A stretch of DNA of 64,000 bases from assembly GCA_905233215.1 (NCBI GenBank), contig CAJODC010000007.1, positions 30,595-94,594 on the forward strand. The letters run 5' to 3'. A program made the translations under genes and the position numbers. Source of the stretch: an uncultured Synergistales bacterium. Its GTDB lineage: Bacteria > Synergistota > Synergistia > Synergistales > Aminobacteriaceae. The notes below the pieces were generated by a model. The model ran no database searches and was not told the DNA's origin. It saw nothing but the letters and a program-made list of their open reading frames with translations. Of the stretch, positions 39,542-48,456 are shown one piece after another; position 1 is the first letter of the stretch, and the number at the start of each line of letters is the position of its first letter.

Positions 39542-39570
39542 ACCCTTTGTGCTGAAACACCAGTGCAATA

Positions 39571-39657
39571 GCCGGGCTGGTGGAATGGTAGACACACGGG
39601 ACTTAAAATCCCGAGGGCGTAAAGTCCGTGAGAGTTCGAGTCTCTCGTCCGGCACCA
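39571..39657 (+). tRNA. tRNA-Leu (anticodon TAA)
   Basis: Acceptor GCCGGGC pairs with GTCCGGC (one G-T pair). The anticodon arm CGGGA-CTTAAAA-TCCCG gives anticodon TAA. A long variable arm (GGGCGTAAAGTCC) and T-loop TTCGAGT follow, and CCA is encoded at 39655-39657. The long variable arm fits a type II Leu tRNA. Confidence 0.96.
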
Positions 39658-39676
39658 TAAAGAAAGCACATGACAT

Positions 39677-39753
39677 CGCGGGGTGGAGCAGTTTGGAAGC
39701 TCGTCGGGCTCATAACCCGAAGGTCAATGGTTCAAATCCATTCCCCGCCACCA
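39677..39753 (+). tRNA. Initiator tRNA-fMet (anticodon CAT)
   Basis: The 77-nt tRNA begins CGCGGGG and ends CCCCGCC-A-CCA, so the first pair is a C1-C72 mismatch. The three consecutive G-C pairs next to the anticodon loop (GGG/CCC around CTCATAA) are initiator signatures. CCA is encoded. The unpaired 1-72 position is the feature needed for formylation; C-A is the more usual mismatch. Confidence 0.93.
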
Positions 39754-39762
39754 ATCATTCAA

Positions 39763-39836
39763 GGCGGTATAGCTCAGTTGGCTAGAGCACGCGGTTCATA
39801 CCCGCGTTGTCCCCGGTTCGAATCCAGGTGCCGCTA
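39763..39836 (+). tRNA. Elongator tRNA-Met (anticodon CAT)
   Basis: Acceptor GGCGGTA pairs with TGCCGCT (two wobbles), anticodon arm CGCGG-TTCATAC-CCGCG. The body closely resembles Bacillus elongator tRNA-Met. The T-stem CCCGG/CCAGG contains one C-A mismatch, and the 3' CCA is not encoded (the genome reads CTT). A CAT-anticodon isoleucine tRNA is less likely from the acceptor sequence. Confidence 0.88.
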
Positions 39837-39845
39837 CTTTCAGAG

Positions 39846-39868
39846 ACCCGTTGAAAGCGGGTTTTTTT
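39846..39868 (+). terminator. Terminator of the tRNA cluster
   Basis: ACCCG (39846-39850) pairs with CGGGT (39858-39862) around TTGAAAG, directly followed by a seven-T run. Confidence 0.85.
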
Positions 39869-39936
39869 GTTACCTTTAACACTGTTGTATAATTCTGAGA
39901 AAATCGCAAACCTTAACAGGAGGCTACAACAAATTC

Positions 39937-42429
39937 ATGCCTTATAATTTTACTGAAATAGAATCAAAATGGCAGTCCCGATGGAATGACTCTCACTGTT
40001 TCGAGTCTCACACTGATCCTTCACGTGAAAAATTCTTCTGTCTCGAAATGTTCCCTTACCCTTCAGGAGCGTTACACATGGGTCATATCCGAAACTACTC
40101 AATCGGCGACTTGCTCGCACGTTATCACAGAAAGGCCGGTAAAAACGTCCTCTACACAATCGGCTTCGACTCTTTCGGAATGCCTGCCGAGAACGCTGCA
40201 ATCAAGTACAAGACAAAGCCCCATGACTGGACGCTCTCCAACATTGCCTACATGACAGAGCAGTTGAAGAGAATGGGTTACAGTTACGACTGGAGGCGAG
40301 AGGCTATAACCTGTCTGCCGGAATATTACAGGTGGAATCAATGGATTTTCCTTCAGATGTATAAGCGCGGAATCGTCTATCAGAAAGAAGCTCCGGTGAA
40401 TTGGTGTGAGACCTGCGGAACTGTCCTAGCGAATGAGCAGGTTGTTGACGGAGGCTGTTGGCGTTGCAAAAATCCCGTCCACAAAAAGAATCTCAAGCAA
40501 TGGTTCATCAAAATCACTGATTACGCTCAAGAACTTCTCGATGACATAGAGAAAGAACTTGCTGAAGGCTGGCCGAGAAGAGTCAGAATAATGCAGACAA
40601 ACTGGATCGGACGTTCGGAAGGCGCAAGGCTGAAATTCAAGATACCTCAGCTTGATTACGAGCTTGAAGCGTTCACGACAAGATTCGACACGATTTACGG
40701 CGTTACCTTCATCGCTCTCGCTCCCGAACATGAGTTAGTAGCAAAAATGAAAGCTGCCATGTCCCCTGACGAGTCGGAAAAACTTGACGCTTTCGTAAAG
40801 CAGGTAGCTTCACAGTCATCAATCGAACGTTCAGACGCTGGAGCGGAAAAACTCGGCTTCAAGACTCCTTTCACAGGCATTAACCCCGTAACAGGCAAGG
40901 AGATTCCAATCTGGATAGCGAACTACATTCTCATTGATTACGGAACGGGAGCGATAATGGGAGTTCCTGCGCATGATCAGAGGGACTTCGATTTTTGCCG
41001 GAAGTACGGCATTCCAGTTATCCCCGTAATCAATCCTTCTGACGGTACAGTTCTTGACGGTGCAACGATGACACGAGCGTTCGAGGAAGACGGAATCGCC
41101 TGCAACTCAGGAAAATTTGACGGAATGAAGACCGCTGACGCTATCCCGGCCATGATTGAGTGGGGCGAAAAAGAAGGCATCTGCAAGCGTGAAGTCAACT
41201 TCAAGTTACGAGACTGGCTGATTTCACGTCAACGTTACTGGGGAACTCCGATTCCTTTCGTTTACTGCGACAAGTGCGGAGTCGTCCCTGTCCCTGAAGA
41301 CCAATTACCAGTCAGACTCCCCGAAGATGTCGAAGTCAAAGAAGTAGGACATTCGCCTTTGCTTGACCTTCCCGACTTCCTCAACACTACATGCCCTCAC
41401 TGCGGAGGCCCAGCAAGACGTGAAGCCGACACAATGGACACGTTCTTCTGTTCATCGTGGTACTTTGACCGCTACTGCTCGCCGGGCTGTGAGACTGCTC
41501 CTTTCAAGAAGGAAGATGTTGAGTACTGGATGCCGGTTGACCAGTATATCGGAGGAATCGAACACGCATGTTTACACTTGATTTACGCCAGATTCTTCGC
41601 TAAGTTCCTCACCGACATCGGACTCAGTGAAGCAAGAGAACCTTTCACACGTCTTTTGACTCAAGGAATGGTCATCAAGGACGGCGCGAAGATGTCAAAA
41701 TCTCTCGGCAACACAGTAGACCCTACAGAAATGGTCAAGAAGTACGGAGCTGATACGATACGTCTGTTCATACTCTTCGCTGCTCCGCCAAATAACGATT
41801 TGGACTGGTCAGACAGAAACGTTGAAGGCGCACACAGATTTTTGAACAGAGTGTGGCGTTACGTTGAGGAGAACGCAGAGAAGCTCAAGAAGTACGGGAA
41901 AATTATTCCGATGAAGGAGATAAAGACCCCCGCTCTTCGTGAACTGAAACGTAAAATCCATACGACAATCGCAAGCGTTACGGACGACATAGCCGTTGAA
42001 AAGCAATTCAACACAGCCATCGCCAGATTGATGGAACTCACCAACGTCATATACTCGGTCAATGACGACTCGCCCGAAGCATGGGAGCTGAAGCGTGAAG
42101 CCGTTGACGTTCTGTTGAACTGTCTGTCGCCTTTCTGCCCTCACATCACTGAAGAACTCTGGGAGATGCTCGGACATGACAAGATGCTTTGTCTTGAGTC
42201 ATGGCCTGATGCTGACCAGTCAGCGATGGTGCAGGACAGCGTTACGGTTGTAGTGCAGATTAACGGGAAAATGCGAGGGAAATTTGAGCGTCCGGCAGGA
42301 ATGAGCAAGGAAGATTTGACCGAAAGCATAATGTCTGAAAGCTACGTTGCCGAAAAGATCGCCGGAAAAGAAATCGTCAAAATCATCGCCGTTCCCGACA
42401 AACTCGTGAACATTGTAGTAAAAGGCTAA
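39937..42429 (+). CDS. leuS: Leucyl-tRNA synthetase
   Basis: The protein has 830 residues. This class Ia synthetase has [14 protein letters not shown] (HIGH motif variant HMGH near residue 49), a CP1 editing domain with TTRFDT-like [10 protein letters not shown] and the conserved [15 protein letters not shown], two CxxC zinc motifs (CETCGTV, CDKCGVV) and KMSKSLGN near 588. It charges tRNA-Leu. ATG 39937 has ACAGGAGGC upstream. It follows the tRNA-Leu cluster but has its own leader; no T-box is visible in about 100 nt. Confidence 0.97.
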   Translation: MPYNFTEIESKWQSRWNDSHCFESHTDPSREKFFCLEMFPYPSGALHMGHIRNYSIGDLLARYHRKAGKNVLYTIGFDSFGMPAENAAIKYKTKPHDWTLSNIAYMTEQLKRMGYSYDWRREAITCLPEYYRWNQWIFLQMYKRGIVYQKEAPVNWCETCGTVLANEQVVDGGCWRCKNPVHKKNLKQWFIKITDYAQELLDDIEKELAEGWPRRVRIMQTNWIGRSEGARLKFKIPQLDYELEAFTTRFDTIYGVTFIALAPEHELVAKMKAAMSPDESEKLDAFVKQVASQSSIERSDAGAEKLGFKTPFTGINPVTGKEIPIWIANYILIDYGTGAIMGVPAHDQRDFDFCRKYGIPVIPVINPSDGTVLDGATMTRAFEEDGIACNSGKFDGMKTADAIPAMIEWGEKEGICKREVNFKLRDWLISRQRYWGTPIPFVYCDKCGVVPVPEDQLPVRLPEDVEVKEVGHSPLLDLPDFLNTTCPHCGGPARREADTMDTFFCSSWYFDRYCSPGCETAPFKKEDVEYWMPVDQYIGGIEHACLHLIYARFFAKFLTDIGLSEAREPFTRLLTQGMVIKDGAKMSKSLGNTVDPTEMVKKYGADTIRLFILFAAPPNNDLDWSDRNVEGAHRFLNRVWRYVEENAEKLKKYGKIIPMKEIKTPALRELKRKIHTTIASVTDDIAVEKQFNTAIARLMELTNVIYSVNDDSPEAWELKREAVDVLLNCLSPFCPHITEELWEMLGHDKMLCLESWPDADQSAMVQDSVTVVVQINGKMRGKFERPAGMSKEDLTESIMSESYVAEKIAGKEIVKIIAVPDKLVNIVVKG

Positions 42430-43356
42430 ATGCCTCACTTAACCGCAATAGAATATTCAGAGTCACAACGCCGTCAGCTTAAAGCCGAGATTGAACGCCT
42501 CAATAAATCAGGCTGGCCTCTCTCGGCTAAGTATGACGCTGTAACTTTTGGGACTTGGGAAAAACTTTTCGAGAATGCAGTAACTCCCGGTCTCTTTGCT
42601 CAACGTGATGCCGTCATAATCGAAAACGCTGAAACTCTCGGAGACTTCCCCGAAAATTTATCGTCAATGCTCGAAGATGAGAACGCCGACACAATGATAG
42701 TCATCGTCCTCAACGGCGACTCGAAAATCCTCAAGTCGGTATCAAAACAGATCAGCATCATCAAGCCCGAAGCCCAAATCCCCCCGTGGAAGCGGAAAGA
42801 CTGGTTAATATCGCTCGCAAAGGAACAGGGCTTCACGATTTCGCCTGACGCTGCACAGCTTCTAGCCGAAAATGTCGAGTCTCAGGAAGAATTGAGAGGA
42901 GAAATCACGAAACTTTCGATTTACGCTGACGGAAGAGCCATAACGCTTGAGGACGCTGAAAATCTTTCGTTTGACGAGGGCGGAAGGGCATTGATGAATT
43001 TTCTTGACGGCGTTTGCGACTGTAAACCCGAAAATGTCGCACGCTCTCTGAATCATCTTCGTGATGAGCCTTTACTGCCGACTCTCACGGCACTGACCAA
43101 CAGACTCAGACCGGCCATGATGCTGGCAGTTTTCGCTGACATGGGCGATGAGGCTTTGAGAGCTGTTGACGCTGACCCGGCGAAGAAGAAATACGCTGTA
43201 ACAAAAGCAAGGTCAGCACTGAAAAATTACGGAGCCTCACGGGTAAAATCATTCATGATGAAAGCGTCAAGGCTCTCTTTTCTCGAAAAGACTTCACACG
43301 CTGAAGGCTGGTTCGGTTTTGAGGCGTTAATTTGGGAATTGATGACTAAAATTTAG
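42430..43356 (+). CDS. holA: DNA polymerase III delta subunit-like protein
   Basis: The protein has 308 residues and starts at the base after the leuS stop. The layout fits the clamp-loader delta subunit: an N-terminal AAA-like fold without a Walker A site, a segment VTPGLFAQRDAVIIENAE typical of the delta family, and a helical C-terminal domain with a YAVTKARSALKNYG-like region. Sequence identity to HolA is low by eye, so this is a family-level call. Delta opens the sliding clamp. The leuS-holA order is seen in some other bacteria. Confidence 0.7.
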   Translation: MPHLTAIEYSESQRRQLKAEIERLNKSGWPLSAKYDAVTFGTWEKLFENAVTPGLFAQRDAVIIENAETLGDFPENLSSMLEDENADTMIVIVLNGDSKILKSVSKQISIIKPEAQIPPWKRKDWLISLAKEQGFTISPDAAQLLAENVESQEELRGEITKLSIYADGRAITLEDAENLSFDEGGRALMNFLDGVCDCKPENVARSLNHLRDEPLLPTLTALTNRLRPAMMLAVFADMGDEALRAVDADPAKKKYAVTKARSALKNYGASRVKSFMMKASRLSFLEKTSHAEGWFGFEALIWELMTKI

Positions 43357-43371
43357 ACAGGAGGAATTTTT

Positions 43372-44385
43372 TTGGTGAAGAAATTATCGGCTCTACTATT
43401 TTTGTTACTGATACTTTCCTCAACGTCTGAGGCTTTTCAGCTCGGACACGCTTTGAAGCCCGGAGACTGTATCGGAATCATCGCTCCTTCAACTTACGCA
43501 GCAAGCGAAGACCTTGAAGGCACGGTTGAAGTGTTGCGCTCTCACGGCTACAGAGTCAAAGTCGCACCGTCAGCAAAAGCGGCTTACGAACATTTCGCAG
43601 GGACTGACAGGAAGCGTGCCGATGACATCAACAAGATGTTCCGTGATGACTCGGTGAAAGCGATATTGTGCGTTCGAGGCGGTTACGGAGCGGCAAGAAC
43701 ACTCGGACTTCTCGACTACAAGATGATCGCAAAGCACCCTAAGCCCCTCATCGGTTACAGCGACATCACAGCTCTTCACATCGCTCTCGGAAAACTCGCT
43801 GGACTCTCGACAATTCACGGGCCTATGGGAGTATCGTTCACGACCGAAAGATACGAATCGGATTACACACGTGAAAACTTTTTCGCCAATCTCACACGGA
43901 CGACTCCTATCGGTTCAATTCCGATGCCTGAAGGCCGTAAACTTGAGACAGTCATAATCGGCAGGGCTGAAGGCGTAATCACTGGGGGAAATCTCACCGT
44001 TCTAACTTCGCTTGTCGGCACTCCCTATGAACTTGACGGGACAGGCTCTCTGCTCTTGCTCGAAGAAGTCGGCGAGAGTCCATACCGTATCGACAGAATG
44101 CTGAACCAGTTGTATCAGAACGGACTTTTGACGAGGGTGAACGGAATATTATTCGGGGACTTCATCGGCTGTGAAGATGATGAAGCTGACGGGGTGAATA
44201 ATTTTACGCTTGATGATGTTCTTTTACACTACGCTAGAATTTCACGCAAGCCTGTCATCAAGGGCGTTCCTTCGGGTCATGGGAAGTACAACATGTTCAT
44301 ACCTTTCGGAGTTCACGCCGTCATGAAGGCTAACGCTGACGATTCAGCAAGTTTGATTATTGACAGTCCGATGTTCATCGAGTAG
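43372..44385 (+). CDS. LD-carboxypeptidase (S66 family), exported
   Basis: The protein has 337 residues. The start is TTG 43372 or GTG 43375 after ACAGGAGGAA. A signal peptide is visible (KKLSALLFLLLILSSTSEAF). The catalytic triad of family S66 is present: nucleophile in IGYSDITALH (near residue 120), Glu in LLLEEVGE and His in VPSGHGKYN. S66 enzymes cut the L-Lys/DAP-D-Ala bond in murein tetrapeptides; most are cytoplasmic (LdcA), so a secretion signal points to action on the sacculus from the periplasm. MccF-like self-immunity is a rarer alternative. Confidence 0.9.
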   Translation: MVKKLSALLFLLLILSSTSEAFQLGHALKPGDCIGIIAPSTYAASEDLEGTVEVLRSHGYRVKVAPSAKAAYEHFAGTDRKRADDINKMFRDDSVKAILCVRGGYGAARTLGLLDYKMIAKHPKPLIGYSDITALHIALGKLAGLSTIHGPMGVSFTTERYESDYTRENFFANLTRTTPIGSIPMPEGRKLETVIIGRAEGVITGGNLTVLTSLVGTPYELDGTGSLLLLEEVGESPYRIDRMLNQLYQNGLLTRVNGILFGDFIGCEDDEADGVNNFTLDDVLLHYARISRKPVIKGVPSGHGKYNMFIPFGVHAVMKANADDSASLIIDSPMFIE

Positions 44386-44393
44386 AAACAGGG

Positions 44394-44399
44394 TATAAT
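44394..44399 (+). promoter_or_regulatory. -10 element for the third coiled-coil gene
   Basis: TATAAT at 44394-44399, 23 nt before the TTG start; no -35 at suitable distance (TTGACA at 44360 is 28 nt away). Confidence 0.35.
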
Positions 44400-44421
44400 T
44401 ATCACACGGGGGTGAGCGGAA

Positions 44422-44661
44422 TTGATTGATGACAAGTTCGCCACGCTGGAAAAAATGATTGGCTTGAAGCTGACCACTATGCAGTACATGATAGATAAAA
44501 ATCTAGCGCAGTATCAGGCAACAGCAAACGAAATGAAAGGCGACATAAAAACACTGTCTGTACGGCTCGATATGCTCACTGGTAAAATAGGGTGGTATAT
44601 AACACTGTTGGGAGTAGCTGTAACTGTTATTGTAGCCGTAGTGCAGGCTATAGTGAAATAA
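44422..44661 (+). CDS. Small coiled-coil protein with C-terminal membrane helix
   Basis: The protein has 79 residues, starting at TTG 44422 after GGGGTGAG. Residues 1-50 form a helical, heptad-like region (LEKMIGLKLTTMQYMIDKNL, then DIKTLSVRLDMLTGK), followed by one hydrophobic helix (WYITLLGVAVTVIVAVVQAI) ending in lysine. It has the same layout as the proteins at 23907 and 28964, and the KI/DI-G-x-Y/W junction before the helix is similar to the 23907 protein. No named domain is recognised; XhlA-type coiled-coil membrane proteins are the nearest analogy. It sits 25 bp before the SprA-related gene. Confidence 0.65.
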   Translation: MIDDKFATLEKMIGLKLTTMQYMIDKNLAQYQATANEMKGDIKTLSVRLDMLTGKIGWYITLLGVAVTVIVAVVQAIVK

Positions 44662-44686
44662 TATTCTTTATCGGAGGTGAATCATC

Positions 44687-45595
44687 ATGCAGATTACGTC
44701 AATGTTGTCAGCCGGTTATCTTGAGCCGATGCAAAATATTTCCCGTGTCCAGAAGCTCAACGATGCCGAGAAAGAGTCGGATCAGTCTAAACAGCTCAAG
44801 GAACAGGAAATCCTAGCGGAAGAACAAGCACTGAAGGCCAAGCTCGGCGACAGCGCACAAGTTCACACTGTCTATCATTACACAATGGGTACTGACGGCA
44901 AACGCTACATCACAGGCGCGTCAGTAACCATGAAGGGAAGCGAGGAAGACCTGAACAGAGTCGGCGGAGGAATCGCCTCAAAGGACATGGAAAGCCAGAG
45001 GCAGGAAGCCAGCGATGCCCTCCGTGAACAGTCAGAGAAGACCGAGCGCAATCAAACCGTCATCAAAGCTGAAGCCGATAAACGTAAAGCCGAGTCGAAA
45101 GAAGACAAAGCCGATTACGAAAAAGAAGCTCAAGTCCGTGAACTGAAACAGATTCAAAACGAAGTCATCGCCCACGAAGCAGCCCATCAGGCAGCAGCAG
45201 GCGAGTTCGGCGGAGGTGTCAGCTACACTTACACGAAAGGCCCGGACGGTCAGAACTACATCACAGGCGGAGAAGTCCCAATCAGAATGAAGGAAGGCTC
45301 AACACCTGAAGAGACCCTCCGTAACATGCAGAAAGTTCAAGCCGCCGCCAACGCTCCAGCCGATCCATCAGGCCAAGACAGAAAGGTTGCCGCCAAAGCC
45401 GCCGCTATCGCCATGAAGGCACGTGCTGAAATGTCTAAGGAAGATGAACACACTGAAACAGTCGCCAAAGGCACGCCGATTTTCGAGTCGTCAAAAGAAA
45501 ATCAGCTTCAGCCCGATGCCGACAAAAACGGCGTAACTTCAGTCATTGCGGCAATGAGGGAAATGGAGATTCAAAGCCTCGTCCCGGCAGCGTAA
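44687..45595 (+). CDS. SprA-related putative metalloprotease with HExxH motif
   Basis: The protein has 302 residues and no signal peptide. A long charged coiled-coil region (about 95-160) leads into VIAHEAAHQAAAGE with HEAAH at 163-167, the zinc-protease signature, followed by VSYTYTKGPDGQNYITGGEV and then an alanine-rich helical end. This matches the SprA-related family, whose function is not established. Residues 60-100 (VYHYTMGTDGKRYITGASV) repeat the segment after HEAAH, so the protein carries an internal duplication. ATG 44687 follows GGAGGTG. It may be co-transcribed with the 79-residue coiled-coil gene. Confidence 0.8.
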   Translation: MQITSMLSAGYLEPMQNISRVQKLNDAEKESDQSKQLKEQEILAEEQALKAKLGDSAQVHTVYHYTMGTDGKRYITGASVTMKGSEEDLNRVGGGIASKDMESQRQEASDALREQSEKTERNQTVIKAEADKRKAESKEDKADYEKEAQVRELKQIQNEVIAHEAAHQAAAGEFGGGVSYTYTKGPDGQNYITGGEVPIRMKEGSTPEETLRNMQKVQAAANAPADPSGQDRKVAAKAAAIAMKARAEMSKEDEHTETVAKGTPIFESSKENQLQPDADKNGVTSVIAAMREMEIQSLVPAA

Positions 45596-45617
45596 TTGTG
45601 TTTTTGACAAAAAAAAT

Positions 45618-45643
45618 CCCTCCCGACAAAATCAGGAGGGTTT
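45618..45643. terminator. Bidirectional terminator between convergent genes
   Basis: CCCTCC (45618-45623) pairs with GGAGGG (45635-45640). The plus strand continues TTTATTATT and the minus strand ends in an eight-T run, so it can serve both the SprA-related gene and the symporter gene. Confidence 0.85.
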
Positions 45644-45653
45644 ATTATTCTCG

Positions 45654-46898
45654 TCAGGCTCTTGTGACTCTGGCTCTCTTCAGCCAGTCTTTTCCGTCAA
45701 CAAAACGAGACACTATGAACGAAACAACATAATCTCCGGCAGCGTTAATCATTGTCGCTGGAGGGTCAACAAGATTTCCGATCGTAACAAGAATCGGGAA
45801 TGCAAGCTCCATGTGATTCGGGAAGAACAAAGCGCAAATGATATACTCTCCGATGTAACCGCCTCCGGGTACACCGCTCATTCCTACGGCTGAGAAGACC
45901 GCCACCAACACTATCATCGGAAGTTCCGACAGCGTGAGAGGCTTACCGAGTACACCCATGACAAAAGCTATTTTCAGGACGCACGAGAAGCACGAGCCGT
46001 CCATGTGCATTGTTGCTCCAAGAGGGAGTACTATTTCGCTGACATCTCGTGATATTCCCGTCTCTGCTGCTGCTTCCATGTTTGTCGGGATTGTAGCGAT
46101 GCTCGAACATGTACCGAGCGAGACAACTGCTGGCTTCGTTATGTGGCGGAACATCTCCCTGACACCTTCAGAGCCTGCGCCTATCCACGCCATCACAGGG
46201 AACGCCGTGAAAATGTAGATGAAACACACAGGGTAGTATAGTATCAATGCTCTTGCGTAATTCTCCGAAACCTGCGGGCCGTAAGTCGCAACAAGATCGG
46301 CGAAAATTGCGAAGAACGCTATCGGTGCGTAATACGTAACGATTCCAACGAACTTGAGCATAACAGCGGTGAGGCTTTCGAGGAGCTTGCGTATCGGTTC
46401 GCCTGCTGCACCGCTGATGTTGACTGCGAAGCCGAAGAGCATCGAGAATACTATCAGCGGAAGCATTGCCCTTCTCGTGAGAAGTCCGACAAAATCCTCA
46501 ACCGTGAAGAAGTTGACGATCATTTGAGTCATTGTCGCGTGATTCCCGATTTCCTCGTGGGCGATTTCCTGCCATGCTGATGTTACCGGCGGAAAGATCA
46601 GAACAAGCGCAAAATATATTATTGCGGCAACTGCGCCCGTTATCACGAATGTTACGACCGTTACCCACATGATTTTCCCTGAGCGTGCGAGATTGGCAGC
46701 GTTTGCGACCGCCCCAGCTATCGAGGCGAAGACCATCGGGACAACAATACAGAACATCATACGAATGAAGATAGTTCCGAGAAAAGCGATGTTTGAGGAA
46801 AATTCAGGAAAACACCACCCGACACACGATCCGAGTACCATTGAGAGAACAAGGATCGTCAGAAGAAGATAATTCTTTGCTACAGTGCTGGCTTTCAT
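45654..46898 (-). CDS. Dicarboxylate/amino acid:cation symporter (DAACS family)
   Basis: The protein has 414 residues and about eight membrane helices. The substrate-site segments SLGTCSSIATIPTN (serine-rich hairpin), LPLGATMHMDGSC and GVPGGGYIGEYI correspond to the DctA/GltP/SstT signatures. It imports C4-dicarboxylates, glutamate/aspartate or serine/threonine with Na+ or H+; the exact substrate cannot be read. It is the last gene of the murE-murF-mraY-exported protein run, 22 bp after the exported protein gene and with its own ACAGGAGGAT site. Confidence 0.9.
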   Translation of the reverse strand: MKASTVAKNYLLLTILVLSMVLGSCVGWCFPEFSSNIAFLGTIFIRMMFCIVVPMVFASIAGAVANAANLARSGKIMWVTVVTFVITGAVAAIIYFALVLIFPPVTSAWQEIAHEEIGNHATMTQMIVNFFTVEDFVGLLTRRAMLPLIVFSMLFGFAVNISGAAGEPIRKLLESLTAVMLKFVGIVTYYAPIAFFAIFADLVATYGPQVSENYARALILYYPVCFIYIFTAFPVMAWIGAGSEGVREMFRHITKPAVVSLGTCSSIATIPTNMEAAAETGISRDVSEIVLPLGATMHMDGSCFSCVLKIAFVMGVLGKPLTLSELPMIVLVAVFSAVGMSGVPGGGYIGEYIICALFFPNHMELAFPILVTIGNLVDPPATMINAAGDYVVSFIVSRFVDGKDWLKRARVTRA

Positions 46899-46920
46899 AA
46901 CAAAATCCTCCTGTTGAATT

Positions 46921-47514
46921 TTAATGGTCTTTCCATTCTACACTTAACGACAAAATTGACCACGTGTTTTTTCCCTTCCACTTGTATTTTTTCGCCGTCG
47001 CCGTGAAATATGCTGGTCTGTCGGATTTTTTCTTGATGTTGTAGAGTTCTCCTGACATTTCGACTATTCCACGTTTGCTGTTGACTTCTTGAACTTCCGC
47101 GTAATAAATCGTATCGTCCTTCCATTCTTTAGCGTCAAAATGATAGCTGTTGCCGTCATAGATTGCGTCAGGAATATGGCCGATAACGCTCTTGTGTTTC
47201 ACTTCAACGTCAAAATATTTCTTCACGCTTTCCGCCACTGATGACGCCGACATCAAAGAAGGGCCGTATTCACAGTTGGGAAGGGTGCATTTCTTGACGG
47301 TTGATTTCGGATTGTTGATGACGTTGTGTCCGATGCCGAAGAGAATCAAGTCAGTGTCCTCGATTGAGTCAATATCAATCTCAAACATGCCAAGCTCCGT
47401 GAAGTTGCTGATGAAAATTCCCATTCTCTTAATCTCGCTCGACTCCCTCGAAGCGTTGACGGTCAAGAGTGCCAGTGTCAAAACAAATACTGTCAACAAA
47501 AATTTTCGTTTCAT
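46921..47514 (-). CDS. Exported protein of unknown function
   Basis: The protein has 197 residues. The first 22 residues (KRKFLLTVFVLTLALLTVNA) form a signal peptide. The mature part is mixed charged and beta-rich, with cysteines in CTLPNCEYG near residue 75 that could pair, and a C-terminal tail KGKNTWSILSLSVEWKDH. I do not recognise a family. It is 15 bp after mraY on the same strand, so it is probably transcribed with the peptidoglycan precursor genes; an envelope role is inference only. Confidence 0.65.
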   Translation of the reverse strand: MKRKFLLTVFVLTLALLTVNASRESSEIKRMGIFISNFTELGMFEIDIDSIEDTDLILFGIGHNVINNPKSTVKKCTLPNCEYGPSLMSASSVAESVKKYFDVEVKHKSVIGHIPDAIYDGNSYHFDAKEWKDDTIYYAEVQEVNSKRGIVEMSGELYNIKKKSDRPAYFTATAKKYKWKGKNTWSILSLSVEWKDH

Positions 47515-47529
47515 GATGCAGTCTCCTTT

Positions 47530-48456
47530 CTATTGTGCGAACAAAAGCCCAAGCGTTACGCCTGCTACAGCGTGAACGAGCCAAAATCGAATCGTTACCG
47601 CCGTCTCATCAAATCCCTTTTTCTGATAGTGATGATGAAGCGGTGCCATGAGGAAAATTTTACGTCCTAGTTTCCTTATCGTGAAGATCTGAATCGCTGA
47701 ACTCAACATTTCGACAATGAAAATGAAACCTGCCGGGATTATTGCCAGAGTCCTTCCGTTCATGACACACAAAGCCGCCAACGCTCCCCCCAAAAAGTGA
47801 GAGCCTGTGTCGCCCATGAAAGTTCTTGCCGGTCTCAGATTGAAGAACATGAAGCCCCCTGTCATTGCGAAAAGTTCGGCCATGTTGAGAGAGTTCATAC
47901 CGTCAACAGGAATCACTATCATCATCACGGCAAGCGACACAAGGAAACTTCCGCCCGCTAGGCCGTCAAGACCGTCAGTAATATTAACGGCGTTAATCGT
48001 TCCAGCCGTCATCAGAAACGCTACAGGAACGGCAAGCAATCCGCCCATGTCCCAAAGTCCCGGCCAAAGTCCCAATTTCCCTCGAACGAAAACCGCAATC
48101 ACCCAAAAAGCACAGAGCATTAACTGACATTTCAGCTTCGACAGACTCCGAAATCCCTCACTCGTGTGAGTCCTGAACTTCAGCCAGTCATCAACGAAGC
48201 CGATGAAACCGCTCAAAATCGGCAATGACCAGAAGAGAAGATTATCGACCGAAAAATTCATGGCCATCGCTAGAAATCCCAGTAACAAGAAAATTACTCC
48301 TCCCATTGAAGGAGTCTTTTCTTTGATTTCGTTGTCGATGTTTACGCCGTAAGATTTCTGAATCTGCGTGAGGTGAAAATGACGCTGATACTTTATCCAG
48401 AAGTGTTGAAGAATTACGCTGAGTGCGAGAAAAATTAGCGTTGTCAGAAAAATCAT
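47530..48456 (-). CDS. mraY: Phospho-N-acetylmuramoyl-pentapeptide transferase
   Basis: The protein has 308 residues and about ten membrane helices. It has GFVDDWLKF with the DD pair, the NITDGLDGLAGG loop, FMGDTGSHFLGG and the HHH-containing MAPLHHHYQKKG near the end, all MraY signatures. It transfers phospho-MurNAc-pentapeptide to undecaprenyl phosphate, making lipid I. The start overlaps the murF stop by 4 nt. The remaining precursor genes murD, ftsW and murG that usually follow are not here. Confidence 0.96.
   Translation of the reverse strand: MIFLTTLIFLALSVILQHFWIKYQRHFHLTQIQKSYGVNIDNEIKEKTPSMGGVIFLLLGFLAMAMNFSVDNLLFWSLPILSGFIGFVDDWLKFRTHTSEGFRSLSKLKCQLMLCAFWVIAVFVRGKLGLWPGLWDMGGLLAVPVAFLMTAGTINAVNITDGLDGLAGGSFLVSLAVMMIVIPVDGMNSLNMAELFAMTGGFMFFNLRPARTFMGDTGSHFLGGALAALCVMNGRTLAIIPAGFIFIVEMLSSAIQIFTIRKLGRKIFLMAPLHHHYQKKGFDETAVTIRFWLVHAVAGVTLGLLFAQ

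Noticed and set aside
39489..39879. Small reading frames across the tRNA cluster
   Set aside because: They only translate the tRNA genes and the terminator; no ribosome site.
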